A stretch of DNA of 64,000 nt, taken from the NCBI RefSeq assembly GCF_014697375.1, contig NZ_JACJRS010000015.1, positions 1 to 64,000 of the forward strand, in the 5' to 3' direction. The stretch comes from Phormidium sp. FACHB-1136 (GTDB lineage Bacteria; Cyanobacteriota; Cyanobacteriia; Phormidesmidales; Phormidesmidaceae). Positions 46,208-54,214 of this stretch are shown in pieces. Both the position numbers and the translations under genes were made by a program. The notes beneath the pieces are model-generated. The model was not told the origin of the DNA. It saw only the letters and a list, made by a program, of their open reading frames with translations, and ran no database searches. Every line of letters starts with the position of its first letter. Position 1 is the stretch's first letter.

Positions 46208-47209
46208 ATGGATTCAATCCCCCTGATTAGAACGGCTATTTTGCTCCGCTTTACTGACTTTTCAGACCAAATTGGTGCCCCCACTGAACGATGGCTAGAC
46301 CAAGCTAATCTGTCGCCTGTTCTGCTCACCAATCCAGAGCGGTTGATACCCATGGTGCAGAGCGCAATTTTTGCTGAACAGGTGGCACGGGCCGAAGGAA
46401 TTGATAACTTCGGGTTCTTGATAGGGCAATCAACAAATCTGACGCATCTCGGCCAGTTTGGGGCCATGATTCGCTGTTCGCTCACCCTGTATGACCTATT
46501 AACCACCATCGAAAAGACGATTAACTTACTCAATTCGGGAGAGCGCGTTAGTCTCCGGTGGAGCACCGACGCCCTTTGGTTGCAAAGCCACCTATACGCC
46601 CTAGATCACCAAGCACATTCCCAGGCTCAATGCTTTAGCATCATGGCTTACTTAAACGTCCTACGGATGGCTCTGGGGCCAACGTGGCAGCCGCCCGAAG
46701 TACATTTAACGACTCAGCACAATCCGGCCCTTTTAGATTGCAACGGCCTTGAAGGAGTGCGGATTAGTTTTAATCAGCCCTGCAACGCCATCAAAATTCC
46801 GAGGGAGTTCGTTAGCCAACCCCTGCACCCGTCATCCACCGTCCCAGGACAGTTTGAAGTCCTGCATCAGTCGGCCCCCGCCCTCGATTTCCTCCCATCC
46901 CTCAAGCAACTGATCGAATCCTTGCTGCCCCAGGGTGGCCCTAACATTGCCCAAGCCGCCGGGGCATCGGGGATGAGTGTGCGGAGTTTTCAGCGTCGGT
47001 TGGCTAACCACGGCGTGAGCTACGGCCATTTAGTGGATGAAGTGCGGTTTCATCTGGCCGCCCAATGGCTTAAGGGCGAGAGTGCCCCCATTACCGATAT
47101 TGCCGCCGAACTAGGCTATACCGATACCGCCAACTTCACCCGTGCGTTCAAGCGTTGGGCAGGCGTTTCGCCCAGAGAATTTCGCGCCACCCATCAAGGC
47201 TCAGGGTAA
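46208..47209 (+). CDS. AraC-family regulator, arabinose-binding-like N-terminus (OruR type)
   Basis: The 333-residue protein has an N-terminal effector domain of the kind seen in OruR, ArgR and related AraC regulators (about 20-210) and a C-terminal double helix-turn-helix, with GGPNIAQAAGASGMSVRSFQRRLANHG and ITDIAAELGYTDTANFTRAFKRWAGVSP. It is divergent from the BASS transporter and not related in its N-terminus to the AraC gene at 38962. It probably regulates part of the sulfatase-associated cluster. The ATG at 46208 has no clear Shine-Dalgarno sequence. Confidence 0.9.
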   Translation: MDSIPLIRTAILLRFTDFSDQIGAPTERWLDQANLSPVLLTNPERLIPMVQSAIFAEQVARAEGIDNFGFLIGQSTNLTHLGQFGAMIRCSLTLYDLLTTIEKTINLLNSGERVSLRWSTDALWLQSHLYALDHQAHSQAQCFSIMAYLNVLRMALGPTWQPPEVHLTTQHNPALLDCNGLEGVRISFNQPCNAIKIPREFVSQPLHPSSTVPGQFEVLHQSAPALDFLPSLKQLIESLLPQGGPNIAQAAGASGMSVRSFQRRLANHGVSYGHLVDEVRFHLAAQWLKGESAPITDIAAELGYTDTANFTRAFKRWAGVSPREFRATHQGSG

Positions 47210-47311
47210 AACGTCCCTCACTCTGTGGTAGAGATGACTTGGGAGATCCTAGCAGTAGGCCAGTCTAGACGACTCAACGACTCACAGGAATGAGCAATCA
47301 GGCCCAAGGGG

Positions 47312-49483
47312 CTACTTAGCGTTGAGATCAGCTTCAGCCTCAACCAGCCAGCGTTCGGCGTCGGGGGCAGACAGGGGATGGGTGAACCAATGGCCCTGGG
47401 CTAGTTCGCAGCCTAACCCGTGAAGTTGTTTCCGCTGATGATCAGTTTCTACGCCTTCGGCTACGGCCTCTAGGCCCAGGCGGTTGCTGAGGGTAATCAG
47501 GGTCTCCACGATGTTGGCGCTAGGGCCATGGGTTTCCATGGTGGTTACAAAGGTGCGGTCAATTTTAAGGGCGCTCACCGGAAGCTGGTGCAGGTAGCTG
47601 AGGGAGGAATAGCCCGTCCCGAAGTCGTCGATGGTGATGCTGAGGCCCAGATCGCGCAGTTGTTGGAGCCGTAGGGCCATGGCCTGGATGTTTTGGATCA
47701 GTGTGCTTTCGGTAATTTCTAGGTTGAGGCAGCAGGGCGATAGGGCCGACTGGGCCAGGATGGATTGGAGGTAGGGAATCAAATCGTCACGCCACAGGTC
47801 TTGGATGGAAACGTTAAAGCTGAGGGTGAGGTGGGCGAGATAGGGATAGTGGCGCTGCCAGAGAGCCAGTTGTTGCAGGCCCGTCTTCAGCACCCAGCGA
47901 TCTAAGGGAACAATCAACCCAGTTTCCTCGGCAATGGGGATGAACTCTATGGGCAGCAACAGCCCTCGCTGGGGATGGTGCCAGCGTACCAACACCTCAA
48001 AGCCGCAAACTTGGCCCGTGGCCAGTCGCAGAATGGGTTGATAGTGCAGCACCAATTCCTGGTGGTCGATGGCCCGTCGCAAATCCTGCTCAAGCTGGAG
48101 GCGATCGAGCATCTGCTGCCGCATTGAGTCATCAAAAATGACGAAGCAGCCTCGGCCCCGTGCCTTGGCGCGATACATGGCAATGTCGGCGTCACGCAGG
48201 GGTTCGGTGGGGTCCTGGTATTGGGCAAGGCTGGTGACAATGCCGAGGCTGGCGTTGAGAAACACCTCCCGCCCCTGTACCAGGAAGGGTTTCTGCAATT
48301 CCTCGAGCAGACGCTCTGCGACGACTTCCACAACCTGAAAACTATCCACTTCTTCCAGTAGCAGCACAAATTCATCGCCCCCCAGACGAGCGGCCATGTC
48401 GCTAGATCGCACCATTCCCCCTAGGGTGTTGGCCACGGCGACCAAAATATCGTCCCCCGCCTGGTGGCCTAGGCTGTCGTTGATCACCTTGAAGTGGTCG
48501 AGGTCGAGAAACAACACCGCAAACTGGGCTTGGGGATAGCGCCGGGATCGCTGGATGGCTAATTCGAGGCGCTGCTTCAGAAAGTTGCGGTTGGGCAACC
48601 CGGTGAGGGCATCATGGAGGCTGTTGTACAGGATTTGGGCCGCAGCTTGGTGGCGTTCTTCCTCGGCCTGTTTGCGTTCGGTGATGTCGGTCAGGGTGCC
48701 GCTCAGGAGTTGGGGCTTGTCGTCGGCATCCCATTCCACCACTTTGCCCCGGTTAAGCACCCAAACCCAGTGGCCTTCGCGATGGCGTAGCCGAATTTCG
48801 CTGTCAAAGGTAGGGGTGAGGTTTTCTAAATGGGCGGCGAGGGCGGCGAGGTGTTTTTCCTGGTCGTCGGGGTGAATGAGCGGCACCCAGGTCTCGTAGC
48901 GGGTAAAGTCGAGGGTCGTTGGAGAATAGTCCAGCATTTGGATGCAGCGGTCATTTACCCACACGGTGCCGCTAGGGAGGTGCCAATTCCACAGGCCAAT
49001 GCCCGATCCCTCGATGGCCAGTTTCAGCAGTTCGCGGGTGCGCTCTAGGTCGTTCTCGGCCTGCTGGCGTTCTCGGCGATCCTGGGCATCGCGCAGTTCC
49101 CGTCGCACCGCTTCCCCCAGGCGCGATAGGTTGTCCTTCATCACATAGTCGCAGGCTCCGGCCCGCATCAGGGCTACGGCGGTGGCCTCGCCCACGGTGC
49201 CCGATACCACGATAAAGGGGATATCCTGGCCGCTCTGTTTCAGCAAATCGAGGGCGGCGGGGGCGTTGAGGTGGGGTAGTTTATAGTCCGATAGCACCAC
49301 ATCCCAGGGTTGGGTCTGGAGGATTGTCTTAAAGTCATCGGCGGTTTGCACCTGAGCCCAGGTGAGATCCTCAAACCCAGCTCGCTTCAGTTCGCGCCGC
49401 AGTAGCACGGCATCATCATCACAGTCTTCGACGATTAAGACGCGGAGGGAAGCATCGGCGATGTTCATAAATGGCAGCGACAA
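47312..49483 (-). CDS. Response regulator with PAS, GGDEF and EAL domains
   Basis: The 723-residue protein has an N-terminal receiver (about 13-130, phosphoacceptor Asp66 in VVLSDYKLP), a PAS domain (about 150-270), a GGDEF domain with intact RLGGDEF (366-372) and an upstream RxxD inhibitory site (Arg359-Asp362), and an EAL domain (about 460-715). The EAL signature reads FEVLVRW (EVL instead of EAL), while DDFGTGYSS is intact, so phosphodiesterase activity is likely but not certain. It is the third gene of a signalling operon: the stand-alone receiver gene ends three bases upstream. It has the same domain order as the protein at 4191-6404 but belongs to a separate operon. Confidence 0.92.
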   Translation of the reverse strand: MSLPFMNIADASLRVLIVEDCDDDAVLLRRELKRAGFEDLTWAQVQTADDFKTILQTQPWDVVLSDYKLPHLNAPAALDLLKQSGQDIPFIVVSGTVGEATAVALMRAGACDYVMKDNLSRLGEAVRRELRDAQDRRERQQAENDLERTRELLKLAIEGSGIGLWNWHLPSGTVWVNDRCIQMLDYSPTTLDFTRYETWVPLIHPDDQEKHLAALAAHLENLTPTFDSEIRLRHREGHWVWVLNRGKVVEWDADDKPQLLSGTLTDITERKQAEEERHQAAAQILYNSLHDALTGLPNRNFLKQRLELAIQRSRRYPQAQFAVLFLDLDHFKVINDSLGHQAGDDILVAVANTLGGMVRSSDMAARLGGDEFVLLLEEVDSFQVVEVVAERLLEELQKPFLVQGREVFLNASLGIVTSLAQYQDPTEPLRDADIAMYRAKARGRGCFVIFDDSMRQQMLDRLQLEQDLRRAIDHQELVLHYQPILRLATGQVCGFEVLVRWHHPQRGLLLPIEFIPIAEETGLIVPLDRWVLKTGLQQLALWQRHYPYLAHLTLSFNVSIQDLWRDDLIPYLQSILAQSALSPCCLNLEITESTLIQNIQAMALRLQQLRDLGLSITIDDFGTGYSSLSYLHQLPVSALKIDRTFVTTMETHGPSANIVETLITLSNRLGLEAVAEGVETDHQRKQLHGLGCELAQGHWFTHPLSAPDAERWLVEAEADLNAK

Positions 49484-49486
49484 CGT

Positions 49487-49906
49487 TCAGAGGTAGGAAC
49501 TAACCTGATTAATCTGTGTCCAATACATCCCCAAGCGCTCGACAGCGGTGGTAAATTCGTCCATGGATACAGGCTTACGGACGTAGCTATTGGCCCCTAG
49601 ATGGTAGCTGTTGAAAATATCACGCTCCTCGCTAGACGAGGTGAGCACGACGATGGGAAGGTTCTGCGTGGCCTCGCGGCTGCGAATCTGACGCAGAACC
49701 TCCAAACCATCCACCTTGGGTAGTTTCAGGTCTAAAAACACGACGATGGGGAGGGGATGCATGGCCCCTAGCCGTTGCAATGCTTCCTCCCCATTGTGGG
49801 CGACAATCACAGGATTGGTGATGTTACCCCGACGCAGGGCGCGTAGGGTGAGGCGTTCGTCATCGGGGTTGTCTTCCACGAGCAAAATACTGCGTAGGGT
49901 GGTCAT
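49487..49906 (-). CDS. Stand-alone receiver (Rcp1-like response regulator)
   Basis: The 139-residue receiver has the Asp-pocket residues in VEDNPDDERL, a phosphoacceptor in VVFLDLKLPKVDG (about Asp59), and KP with Lys near 112. The wording LVEDNPDDERLTLRALRR and the alpha5 end match the Rcp1 family, partners of phytochrome-like kinases of the Cph1 type. The start overlaps the stop of the multi-PAS kinase by four bases (ATGA), so they are translationally coupled. Confidence 0.93.
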   Translation of the reverse strand: MTTLRSILLVEDNPDDERLTLRALRRGNITNPVIVAHNGEEALQRLGAMHPLPIVVFLDLKLPKVDGLEVLRQIRSREATQNLPIVVLTSSSEERDIFNSYHLGANSYVRKPVSMDEFTTAVERLGMYWTQINQVSSYL

Positions 49907-52245
49907 GGTTGTGCCTCCGCCAGGGCAGATCGCAGGGGTAGGGTGAAGGATAGGGTCGCGCCCTGCTCCACCGTTGCCTCGGCCCAGACGCGCCCACCGT
50001 GGCGATGGATAATCCGCTGTACCGTGGCTAGCCCAATGCCCGTACCGGGGAATTCATCCGTATTGTGGAGACGCTGGAAGACTCCAAAAAGCTGGTTGGC
50101 GTAGGCCATGTCAAATCCGGCCCCATCGTCCTGGAGAAAATAGACGGTTTCGCCATCCTGTTGGGTTTGGCCAAAGGTAATGTGGGCCTGGGGATGGTGG
50201 CTGGTAAATTTCCAGGCATTTTGCACCAAATTGGTGATTACCACCTGCATCAAGGTTCGATCCGCCCAGGCTGTGAGATCCGGCGTTAGGTGGAGGTCAA
50301 CGCAACGTTCCGGCTCATCCCGCTGAAGTTCCGCCACCTGTTCCTGGACTAAAGCGCTCAGATCCACCCATTGATAGTGCATCGCCGCCCGCGACACCCG
50401 CGACAACCGCAGCAGGTCATCAATGAGCTGGCCCATGCGCTGAATGTTGTGGCGAATGCGGCGAAAATAATCCTGCCCGTCGGCATCCACCCGGTCGCCA
50501 TAGTCTTCTAGGAGCGCCTGACTGAAGCCATCAATGGCCCGCAGGGGAGCGCGTAAATCGTGGGAAACCGAGTAGGCAAAGGCTTCTAGCTCCCGGTTTG
50601 AGGCTTCCAGTTGGGCCGAGGTTTGGCGAATCTGCTCCTCCGCCAGCTTGGCCTCAGTGATGTCAATCATGGTGCCAATCATGCGCCAGGGTTGTCCGCT
50701 GGCATCGGTTTCCATCAGGGCGGTGGCCCGCACCCAGCGCAATTCGCCATCCTGTCGAAAAAAACGCAGGGTTTGGGAGGTGGGCTGGGCACCGGAGAGC
50801 ACCCGCACCAGATCGGCCTCCAGCAGGGGTAAATCCTCTCGGTGGAAGGTTTGTAGCCATTCTCCTAGGCTGGTAGGGCCGTGGTCTAGGCCGTAGATGT
50901 GCAACAGCCGATCATCCCAGGTCACGGCCTCGGTTTGGAGGTCAATGGTCCAGGTGCCAATGCGGCCAGAGTCTAGGGCCACACTCAACCGCAGGGAGAT
51001 CTCCTCCATCTGACGTTCTGCCCGTTTGCGCTGGGTAACGTCCTGGGCCGTGCCCGTGAGGTGAGTCACCACGCCTTGGTCGTTGCAAAGGGTTTCTCCG
51101 CGCACGTTAATCATGACTTCGGTACCATCGGGGCGCACAATCCGAAATTCCTCATCGTAGGGCTCGTGGGTAGACAGGAGTTGATCCACCACCTGACGAT
51201 GACGTTCCCGATCCTCTGGATGAAAACGCTGCTGTAGATCCTCAAAATTGACCAGGACGGTATCTAGGGACAGGCCAAAAATGCGATAAAGCTGATCCGA
51301 CCAAAGAATCCGCTCCGTGGCCAGTTCAAAGGTCCAACTGCCGAGATTACCGATGCGTTGGGCCTCCCGTAGGTGGGCTTCGCTCCGTTGCAGCTTCGCT
51401 TCGGCCTCTTTCAGTCGGGTAATATCCACATGGCACCCCACCATATGGAGCGGATTCCCAGCGTCGTCCCACTCAATCACCCGTCCGGCGCAAAGCACCC
51501 ACACTGTCGATCCGTCTCTGTGGTGATAGCGCACCTCGTTGTAGTAGGGCTCTACGCCGTGGCTGGCAATGTGCCGATCCATACAGGCCAGGGTAGGGGG
51601 CAAGTCCTCCGCAAAAATCAGCCGCTGCCAGGTGTCTACCTCCGTGGGCAGGTCGGCATCGTCATAGCCAAACATCCGCTTCAGGCCGGGGCTCATGTAG
51701 TTGATGCCTTGGGCAAAATCAATATCCCAATAGCCCGCCAGAATCGATTCCAGGGTGGTCTCCAGCAGATTCAGCTCCACCCGCAGTTGCTCGGTTTGTT
51801 GCCGTTCCTGGGCCGCCTGCTGGTGTTCCGTCACATCCGTAAAGTAGAAGGTGAGGCCATCATGGCTGGGGTAAATGCGGTTCTCAAACCAGCGCTGGAA
51901 CGGAGGGTAAAAAAAGGTCGCATTGATGGGACGCTGCTCCGCCATGGCCTGCTGCGCCTGGGCATAGACCGGGTGGTCTACGGCGTCTGGAAATTCTGCC
52001 CAAACGTTTTTCCCCCGCAGTTCCGCCAGGGATCGATGGAGTATTTGCGTTGCCCGTGGGTTGAGATACACCACCCGACTCTGGGTATCTAGGGCCAGCA
52101 CCCCATCGTTAATTCGATCGAGCACGCTGGCCAAAAGATCCTGGCCCTCAACGTCCAGGGCGTTGATCTGGAGGCCATCCTGATCCTCGCCGCTCACCGC
52201 GCTCCCTTGCGCATCATCGATGGCAGCAGCAGGTACGTTTACCAT
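49903..52245 (-). CDS. Multi-PAS histidine kinase (Cph1-like kinase core)
   Basis: The 780-residue protein has four PAS domains (about 36-140, 160-278, 295-410 and 415-535), then HisKA with SHDLRAP (His562) and an HATPase with NLVQNAWKF (Asn676), DDGAGFD and GTGIGL. The SVSHDLRAPLRAIDGF wording is that of the cyanobacterial phytochrome Cph1 class kinase. No GAF or PHY domain is present, so no bilin site is seen; the PAS ligands are unknown. It is first in the operon with the Rcp1-like receiver and the REC-PAS-GGDEF-EAL protein, indicating a phosphorelay that ends in c-di-GMP turnover. Confidence 0.93.
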   Translation of the reverse strand: MVNVPAAAIDDAQGSAVSGEDQDGLQINALDVEGQDLLASVLDRINDGVLALDTQSRVVYLNPRATQILHRSLAELRGKNVWAEFPDAVDHPVYAQAQQAMAEQRPINATFFYPPFQRWFENRIYPSHDGLTFYFTDVTEHQQAAQERQQTEQLRVELNLLETTLESILAGYWDIDFAQGINYMSPGLKRMFGYDDADLPTEVDTWQRLIFAEDLPPTLACMDRHIASHGVEPYYNEVRYHHRDGSTVWVLCAGRVIEWDDAGNPLHMVGCHVDITRLKEAEAKLQRSEAHLREAQRIGNLGSWTFELATERILWSDQLYRIFGLSLDTVLVNFEDLQQRFHPEDRERHRQVVDQLLSTHEPYDEEFRIVRPDGTEVMINVRGETLCNDQGVVTHLTGTAQDVTQRKRAERQMEEISLRLSVALDSGRIGTWTIDLQTEAVTWDDRLLHIYGLDHGPTSLGEWLQTFHREDLPLLEADLVRVLSGAQPTSQTLRFFRQDGELRWVRATALMETDASGQPWRMIGTMIDITEAKLAEEQIRQTSAQLEASNRELEAFAYSVSHDLRAPLRAIDGFSQALLEDYGDRVDADGQDYFRRIRHNIQRMGQLIDDLLRLSRVSRAAMHYQWVDLSALVQEQVAELQRDEPERCVDLHLTPDLTAWADRTLMQVVITNLVQNAWKFTSHHPQAHITFGQTQQDGETVYFLQDDGAGFDMAYANQLFGVFQRLHNTDEFPGTGIGLATVQRIIHRHGGRVWAEATVEQGATLSFTLPLRSALAEAQP

Positions 52246-52443
52246 AACTCTAGCCCTGCGGGGTTTTCTAATCGAACGGCACCTTTCCTCTCTCCATATC
52301 TCTTAGATTGCCCCAATTTCTTCGGTTTAGTATGTTGTGTCGCCAAAGTTCAGCACCTTCTGTATCCTTGGCGACCTGTTCCCCGCAGGGCACGGATCCG
52401 AGCGGCGATGCCCCTAGCCGCAGCCCAGCCTTCAAAGCCGCCT

Positions 52444-53340
52444 CTAGGAATAGCGGATTTGCAAGAGCAGACGATGAGATGTCTGTGGGGGGATGACCTT
52501 GTGGAAACAAGAGGGATCTTGTACAAAGCCAAATCCTCGTGACCCTGTGATAACCAACTCCTTTTCTTTGCCGTAATAACGCATCACCGCTTCATCACTT
52601 TGGCAACCACCAGAAATTAACATCTTGAATGGTTTACCTGTGCGGGAGCCTTGAATCATGACATGGGGGCCAGAATTCTCGTCTACATCAGTGATGTAAA
52701 AGTAAGCCGTCATGAAATTATATCCGGCAATATCGTAGTGAAAACTGACTGGAGGATAGGTTTGACGAATGACATCATGCGGCAAAGGAGAGGCAATACT
52801 CCAAGTTAGATGCCAACTGATTTTTGTCGGGTGATAGTGGAGATAATCGTGGACAATGGTTAGGAGAAAGGGATCCTCTAGGAGCTGCTGAATAGCAGGG
52901 CAAGTCTGCCCAGGACTGGCCGTTACTAGGGCACGCATGACAGGATGGCCATCGGCCAAGTGTCCATTATGAACTTCTGAGATATAAAAGTTTCGCTGAT
53001 AGCCAGGTTCCCTACAAGGCGTCTTGAGGGCATAATCTAGGATTTCTGTCACCATATTTTCAGGTAGCCTTAATCCTAGGGATACCCCTGCTTGATGCAT
53101 ATTTCGAGTGTGTTGTGACAACGTATGCCAGCTAAACACAGAGGTCTCAGCAGCATTTAGGGCAGGAGAATAAAATCTAGAAAAATAGTATTGCTGAGCA
53201 AATTTAAATAGACTGTAGGTTTTTCGCACTACAGCAAATCGGGCAAAACGCTGAGTGATTCCTCCCATTGGAGGTCGCTTAAGAGGATTTTTGAATCTGC
53301 CGAGATATCCCTTCAACCGATTATCAGATGAATTAACCAT
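52444..53340 (-). CDS. PhyH-family Fe(II)/2-oxoglutarate dioxygenase-like protein
   Basis: The 298-residue protein is recognised from its C-terminal half: VSFHYDIAGYNFMTAYFYITDVDENSGPHVM supplies the HxD iron ligands, and FHKVIPPQTSHRLLLQIRYS supplies the distal His and the 2-oxoglutarate-binding Arg. Members of this family hydroxylate lipids, sugars or small molecules. The N-terminal ~90 residues are basic and unrecognised. GC content is clearly lower than the flanking signalling genes, and the region beyond it is palindrome-rich, hinting at acquired DNA. It sits alone on the minus strand. Confidence 0.72.
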   Translation of the reverse strand: MVNSSDNRLKGYLGRFKNPLKRPPMGGITQRFARFAVVRKTYSLFKFAQQYYFSRFYSPALNAAETSVFSWHTLSQHTRNMHQAGVSLGLRLPENMVTEILDYALKTPCREPGYQRNFYISEVHNGHLADGHPVMRALVTASPGQTCPAIQQLLEDPFLLTIVHDYLHYHPTKISWHLTWSIASPLPHDVIRQTYPPVSFHYDIAGYNFMTAYFYITDVDENSGPHVMIQGSRTGKPFKMLISGGCQSDEAVMRYYGKEKELVITGSRGFGFVQDPSCFHKVIPPQTSHRLLLQIRYS

Positions 53341-53404
53341 GAGTGACTTTCCTACTAATCAAATTGTTGAATGATAATTCCTGTATGTTGATCCACCCCT
53401 GATG

Positions 53405-53438
53405 CTTAGGTAGTACGTTCATGAACGTACTACCTAAG
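53405..53438. repeat. 34-base perfect palindrome
   Basis: CTTAGGTAGTACGTTCA at 53405-53421 is followed directly by its exact reverse complement through 53438, with no loop and centred on CATG. Such a structure could be a hairpin when transcribed or a binding or resolution site. The length is greater than chance would readily give. Confidence 0.9.
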
Positions 53439-53495
53439 ACTTATTAAAACCACCCTAAATGGCTTATGGCGGCTTTCAGTAAGATGCGACACAGG

Positions 53496-53515
53496 CAAGG
53501 GGCTTAAGCCCCTTG
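53496..53515. repeat. 20-base perfect palindrome
   Basis: CAAGGGGCTT and its reverse complement AAGCCCCTTG abut with no loop. Similar GGGGCTTAAGCCCC wordings are common in cyanobacterial intergenic DNA. It lies 57 bases beyond the 34-base palindrome. Confidence 0.85.
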
Positions 53516-54214
53516 TTCACAGGCTGTAGGTGTACCTCATCAATCAGAGAACCGCGATCTCTGAATCTGAGTGTCAACCCAAGGCGAAATGAATCTCATG
53601 GAGAACCCTGAGACATTAGACGTTAAGACTCTAGCAGAGTCAATTATTAGTCATTTAAGCTGCGCTAGGCTAATCGTTCCGAAAGCCTTATCGCTAGGGA
53701 TTCAGAACAATTTCTATGCCATCTAAATGCACAATAGCTTGCTAGCTTCTGATCTCTGACTTCTGAAGATTCCGGAACCAAAATTCTCCCGACTTAAGTC
53801 AATCCTCTCGAACCTGACTTTTTGATGATCTGATCTTGAAACCCTGATCTTGCTCTAGGTGAGCTTTAGCCTACGGACACTCAATTCGACTGGTTTACCC
53901 CTGGTATCAGCGGACGAGGAGATCTCAATCCTAGGATTTTTCGAGCTAGGGATCGGAGTTTTCCAATGCGGATTTGATATGAGATGGACGTTTGCTTAAT
54001 CTGAGTGACTGACCCTGAAGGTTAATGACGATCTCCGTCAGCGTTTTGCGACCAACTTGATATGAATCTAGCATACCTCTGTATAAACACGTAGGCTTAT
54101 TTCTTTTCTTTACATATGGCGGAGATCGTTGAGGATGATGGGATTCTTGGCTTGGGGATTGGGCACGACCTGGGTTTTTCGTTGTCTGAAACGCTTTTGT
54201 CGCAAGGGTTTTCA

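Larger units (their letters stand above)
53341..54214. other. Gene-poor region with two perfect palindromes
   Basis: About 870 bases with no convincing coding sequence; an 89-residue minus-strand frame at 53946-54215 looks spurious. It has two loopless perfect palindromes (53405-53438 and 53496-53515) and a lower GC content. No known element is recognised; it could be a remnant of mobile DNA. Confidence 0.5.

Noticed and set aside
46027-46230. 67-residue plus-strand frame ending inside the AraC start
   Set aside because: Overlaps the promoter region and the AraC start, with no recognisable sequence.
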